The position numbers and the translations under genes are program-made. Shown piece by piece: positions 5,712 to 7,807 of a stretch of 7,807 nucleotides of DNA. Position 1 is the stretch's first letter. Each line of letters opens with the position of its first letter. The notes below the pieces were generated by a model that saw only the letters and a program-made list of their open reading frames with translations, was not told where the DNA came from and ran no database searches. The DNA is from an uncultured Actinomycetes bacterium (GTDB taxonomy: Bacteria; Actinomycetota; Acidimicrobiia; Acidimicrobiales; Acidimicrobilacustridaceae). The DNA is taken from the NCBI GenBank assembly GCA_945957335.1, contig CAMFLJ010000177.1, forward strand, positions 1-7,807, in the 5' to 3' direction.

Positions 5712-6959
5712 TCAGTCGAGCGGCGGCGGGTTGCGGCGGGCGCCGGGGGTGAAGCTGACCGGCATGTGCTTGACGCCACCGATGAAGTTCGAGCGCAGCA
5801 TCTCGACGTCGCCGGCGAGGCGCATGTCGGGGATGCGCTCGAGGATCTCGCGGAAGATCAGCTTGAGCTCCATGCGGGCGAGGTTGGCGCCGAGGCAGAA
5901 GTGCTGGCCGCCGCCACCGAACGCGATGTGCTCGTTCGGGAACCGCTCGAAGTCGAACTGGTAGGGATCGTCGAAGACGGTCTCGTCGCGGTCGGCCGAG
6001 GTGTGCCACATCACGACCTTGTCGCCGGCCTTGATCTCCTGCCCGGCGATCTCGGTGTCGGCGAGGGCGGTGCGGCGGAAGTGGTACACGGGCGTGGCCC
6101 AGCGCAGGACCTCCTCGATGGCCACGTCGAGCTTGCCGTCGAGGTCGCCGGCGAGGGCGGCGTACTGGTCGGGGTTCTGCATGAGCGCCCACATGCCCCA
6201 CGACGTGGTGTTCCGGGTGGTCTCGTTGCCGGCCACGGTGAGCAGCATCATGAACATGTCGAACTCGAGCTCGGAGAGGCGATCGCCGTCGACCTCGGAG
6301 TTGATGAGCTTGGTGACGATGTCGTCGCGAGGGTCGGCGGCGCGCTGCTTGCCGAGGTCGTTGACGTACATGAAGAGCTCGGCGGCGGCCATGCCGTTGT
6401 CCTCGGACGCGAACTCGGGGTCGTCGGCGCCGATCATGCGGTTCGACCAGTCGAACAGCAGCTTCCGGTCCTCCTGCGGGACGCCCATGATCTCGGCGAT
6501 CGCCTGCAGCGGCAGCTCGGAGGCGAGGTCGACGACGAAGTCGCACTCGCCGCGCTCGATGATGTTGTCGACGATGAGGACGGCCCGGTGCTCGAGGTAC
6601 TTCTCGATCAGACCGACCATGCGGGGTGTGAAGCCCTTGTTGACCAGGAGCCGGTAGCGGGTGTGCTTCGGCGGGTCCATGTACAGCATCATCAGGCCGC
6701 GGGGGTCGTTGCCCTGGGCCTCGCCCGGGAACTCGTCGGGCGTGAGGATCGAGATGCCGCCGGCCTCGGAGGAGAACGTGGCGGTGTCGCGGTTGACGGC
6801 GACGAGGTCCTCGTGGCGGACGACGTTCCAGAAGCCCTGGGCCCCCGGGTAGTCGTGCCAGCTGACGGGGTCCTCCTGGCGGAGACGGTCGAACATCTCC
6901 CAGTGCTCGAGTCGCTGGAAGCGGTCGAGGTCGAGAAGGTCGATGCCTTCGAGTGCCAT
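5712..6959 (-). CDS. Cytochrome P450, CYP124/CYP125-like
   Basis: This 415-residue soluble bacterial P450 is a heme mono-oxygenase needing a separate ferredoxin and reductase; neither is in the window. The C-helix region has MDPPKHTRYRLLVNKGFTPR (94-113), with His/Arg contacts to heme propionates. The I-helix has AGNETTR (243-249), including the acid-alcohol pair for oxygen activation. The K-helix ExxR is E283-R286, and the heme loop is FGGGGQHFCLGANLAR (347-362) with Cys355 as ligand. This loop is one residue longer than the common FGxGxHxCxG and, from memory, matches CYP124 and CYP125 proteins, which hydroxylate the chain end of methyl-branched lipids or sterols. That activity is a reasonable guess, not shown. 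The ATG at 6959 is preferred over the in-frame ATG at 6980 because GGGGG (6964-6968) lies at ribosome-site distance. It is divergent from a TetR gene, its likely regulator, and convergent with the MFS gene. Confidence 0.93.
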   Translation of the reverse strand: MALEGIDLLDLDRFQRLEHWEMFDRLRQEDPVSWHDYPGAQGFWNVVRHEDLVAVNRDTATFSSEAGGISILTPDEFPGEAQGNDPRGLMMLYMDPPKHTRYRLLVNKGFTPRMVGLIEKYLEHRAVLIVDNIIERGECDFVVDLASELPLQAIAEIMGVPQEDRKLLFDWSNRMIGADDPEFASEDNGMAAAELFMYVNDLGKQRAADPRDDIVTKLINSEVDGDRLSELEFDMFMMLLTVAGNETTRNTTSWGMWALMQNPDQYAALAGDLDGKLDVAIEEVLRWATPVYHFRRTALADTEIAGQEIKAGDKVVMWHTSADRDETVFDDPYQFDFERFPNEHIAFGGGGQHFCLGANLARMELKLIFREILERIPDMRLAGDVEMLRSNFIGGVKHMPVSFTPGARRNPPPLD

Positions 6960-6980
6960 GGTTCCCCCTGTTGCGGACAT

Positions 6981-7000
6981 CGGGGCCGGACATGGCCCCG
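6981..7000. repeat. Inverted repeat CGGGGCC-N6-GGCCCCG in the P450 leader
   Basis: Seven-base perfect arms (6981-6987 and 6994-7000) surround six bases, about 21 nt upstream of the P450 ATG. It may form a hairpin in the P450 mRNA leader or be a second regulator site. GC-rich arms of this size also arise by chance in such DNA. Confidence 0.35.
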
Positions 7001-7019
7001 GTCACACTTTGGCGCGGTG

Positions 7020-7047
7020 AAATTCGGGAAGCAAGCGTTCCGTATTT
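7020..7047. promoter_or_regulatory. Imperfect inverted repeat, candidate TetR operator
   Basis: The left arm AAATTCGGGAA (7020-7030) and right arm TTCCGTATTT (7038-7047) pair at nine positions, with one mismatch and one extra G, around GCAAGCG. It is the most AT-rich part of the 152-bp region between the P450 and TetR genes. TetR-family proteins usually bind 15-30 bp palindromes in just this position. A minus-strand TTGACG (7052-7057) lies 17 nt before TTGCTT (7029-7034), a possible weak P450 promoter that this site would cover. Confidence 0.4.
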
Positions 7048-7099
7048 GGGGCGTCAAGGGGGATGACCGTGGGTCGGCGCCCGTGCACCGGCGGGGGCG

Positions 7100-7105
7100 T
7101 AGAGT
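7100..7105 (+). promoter_or_regulatory. -10 box of a probably leaderless TetR transcript
   Basis: TAGAGT fits TANNNT and ends 6 nt before the GTG at 7112, so transcription should start at the start codon. No Shine-Dalgarno sequence is positioned before the GTG. The spacing equals that at the IclR gene. Confidence 0.5.
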
Positions 7106-7111
7106 CGCCGC

Positions 7112-7735
7112 GTGGCGGAAGAGGTGGTGACCCACGACGTGGACGGGACGGCCGAGGTCGCCCCCGTCGCGCGGCGCGGCCGCCCGCTCGCCGCCGACCG
7201 CACCGACGCCATCCTCACCGCGGCCAACGAGCTCTTCGACGAGGTCGGCTACGACCAGCTCACCGTCCAGGACATCGCAGCCCGCGCCGGCGTCGGCCTG
7301 GCCACCCTCTACCGCCGCTGGCCGTCGAAGAACGCCCTGGTCATCGACGCCCTGCGCCACCGCCAGGCCCGGGAGACGGTGCTGCTCGAAGGGCCCCCGA
7401 TCGAGCAGCTGCGGGCCCTGTTCCACGCCATCGCCGCGTCGACCGTGGGCGACCAGAGCGAGTTCCTGCCCGGGCTCCTCGCCGCGATCCGCAGCGAGGA
7501 GTCGGTGGGTGACGACCTCCGTGAGGGCATCCTCGACCCGTTGGCCGCGGTGATCCGCTCGCTGCTCGACGAGATCCTCGGGCCCGACCACCCGCAGATC
7601 GACCTTCTGGTCGACGCCATGCCGGCGGTGTGCGTCTGGAAGGCGCTCACGCCCACCGGCCCCGTCGACGTCGATGCCATGGTCGGCGCCTATCTCGGCC
7701 TGGTCGAGCAGCTCGCCCGCGACGCCGGGCGCTGA
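7112..7735 (+). CDS. TetR/AcrR-family transcriptional regulator
   Basis: This 207-residue predicted dimeric repressor has a DNA-binding domain at about 23-81. GRPLAADRTDAILTAANELF forms helix 1, and VGYDQLTVQDIAARAGVGLATLYRRWPSKNALV gives the signature helix-turn-helix (about 51-70) and helix 4. The remaining residues 82-207 form the helical ligand-binding and dimer domain, which is too variable to name a ligand. The first 20 residues are an acidic, probably disordered extension. The GTG at 7112 is chosen from the -10 box 6 nt upstream; no ribosome site is seen. The gene is divergent from the P450 gene, with an imperfect palindrome between them. This suggests it represses the P450, and perhaps itself, until a substrate-like ligand binds. 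That regulatory role is inferred from layout. Confidence 0.92.
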   Translation: MAEEVVTHDVDGTAEVAPVARRGRPLAADRTDAILTAANELFDEVGYDQLTVQDIAARAGVGLATLYRRWPSKNALVIDALRHRQARETVLLEGPPIEQLRALFHAIAASTVGDQSEFLPGLLAAIRSEESVGDDLREGILDPLAAVIRSLLDEILGPDHPQIDLLVDAMPAVCVWKALTPTGPVDVDAMVGAYLGLVEQLARDAGR

Positions 7736-7744
7736 TCCCCGCCG

Positions 7745-7765
7745 CGGCCGCTCTCGTGGCGGCCG
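7745..7765 (+). terminator. Short hairpin after the TetR gene
   Basis: CGGCCGC (7745-7751) and GCGGCCG (7759-7765) form a 7-bp stem with a 7-nt loop, starting 10 nt after the TetR stop. There is no T-run. It is a modest terminator candidate. In the rest of 7736-7807 I see no supported gene; a further gene may lie past the window edge. Confidence 0.35.
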
Positions 7766-7807
7766 GCCCGGTGGCGCCGGATCAGGCGTGAGGGCTCAGT
7801 CGTGAGG

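Noticed and set aside
6960..6980. Upstream in-frame ATG at 6980 for the P450
   Set aside because: It would place the G-rich ribosome site inside the coding region. The ATG at 6959 has that site at proper distance.
5685..7130. Long plus-strand open frame opposite the P450 gene
   Set aside because: It is antisense to an unmistakable P450, runs through the terminator and the divergent promoter region, and shows only Val/Gly/Asp/Glu-rich sequence.
7787..7807. Direct repeat CGTGAGG twice, 14 bp apart, at the window end
   Set aside because: Only two short copies at the edge. It may be the 3' part of a gene outside the window and cannot be judged.

Overview
The window is very GC-rich, tightly packed DNA that looks like an actinobacterial chromosome. 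The best guess is the class Acidimicrobiia or a close relative. This rests on the strong G/C third-position bias, several genes that appear to start directly at the transcript 5' end, -10 boxes of the form TA[C/G]NNT, and a lipoprotein with Thr-rich linkers of the kind common in that group. The assignment is inference from style; no marker gene is present. I see no rRNA, tRNA, CRISPR array, transposase or integrase.

Layout from left to right: (1) The N-terminal 156 codons of a short-chain dehydrogenase/reductase on the minus strand, cut by the window edge exactly where the catalytic Tyr codon should begin. (2) A 145-bp gap with a promoter palindrome and a terminator-like hairpin. (3) An amidohydrolase of the N-acyl-D-amino-acid deacylase type on the minus strand. 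(4) A 107-bp divergent control region with a perfect 10-bp inverted repeat. (5) A plus-strand run: an IclR-type regulator, a small cupin lipoprotein, and a 14-helix MFS transporter whose GTG start overlaps the cupin stop (GTGA). (6) A 117-bp convergent gap holding a very strong hairpin. (7) A cytochrome P450 on the minus strand that resembles the CYP124/CYP125 group. (8) A 152-bp divergent region with an imperfect inverted repeat. (9) A TetR-type regulator on the plus strand, followed by a short tail with a weak hairpin.

Two regulator/enzyme pairs are arranged divergently: IclR with the amidohydrolase, and TetR with the P450. Each shares an intergenic region that contains a candidate operator. 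The cupin lipoprotein and MFS transporter form a translationally coupled pair, possibly co-transcribed with the IclR gene. SDR, P450 and amidohydrolase together suggest catabolism or tailoring of a hydrophobic or amide-bearing small molecule, with the MFS protein moving substrate or product. The sequence does not identify that molecule.

Nothing here is clearly a new defence or mobile system. The points most worth a second look are the coupled cupin-lipoprotein/MFS pair, the amidohydrolase lacking the usual histidine metal-site motifs, the IclR protein with an enlarged effector domain, and the compact promoter/operator architecture.
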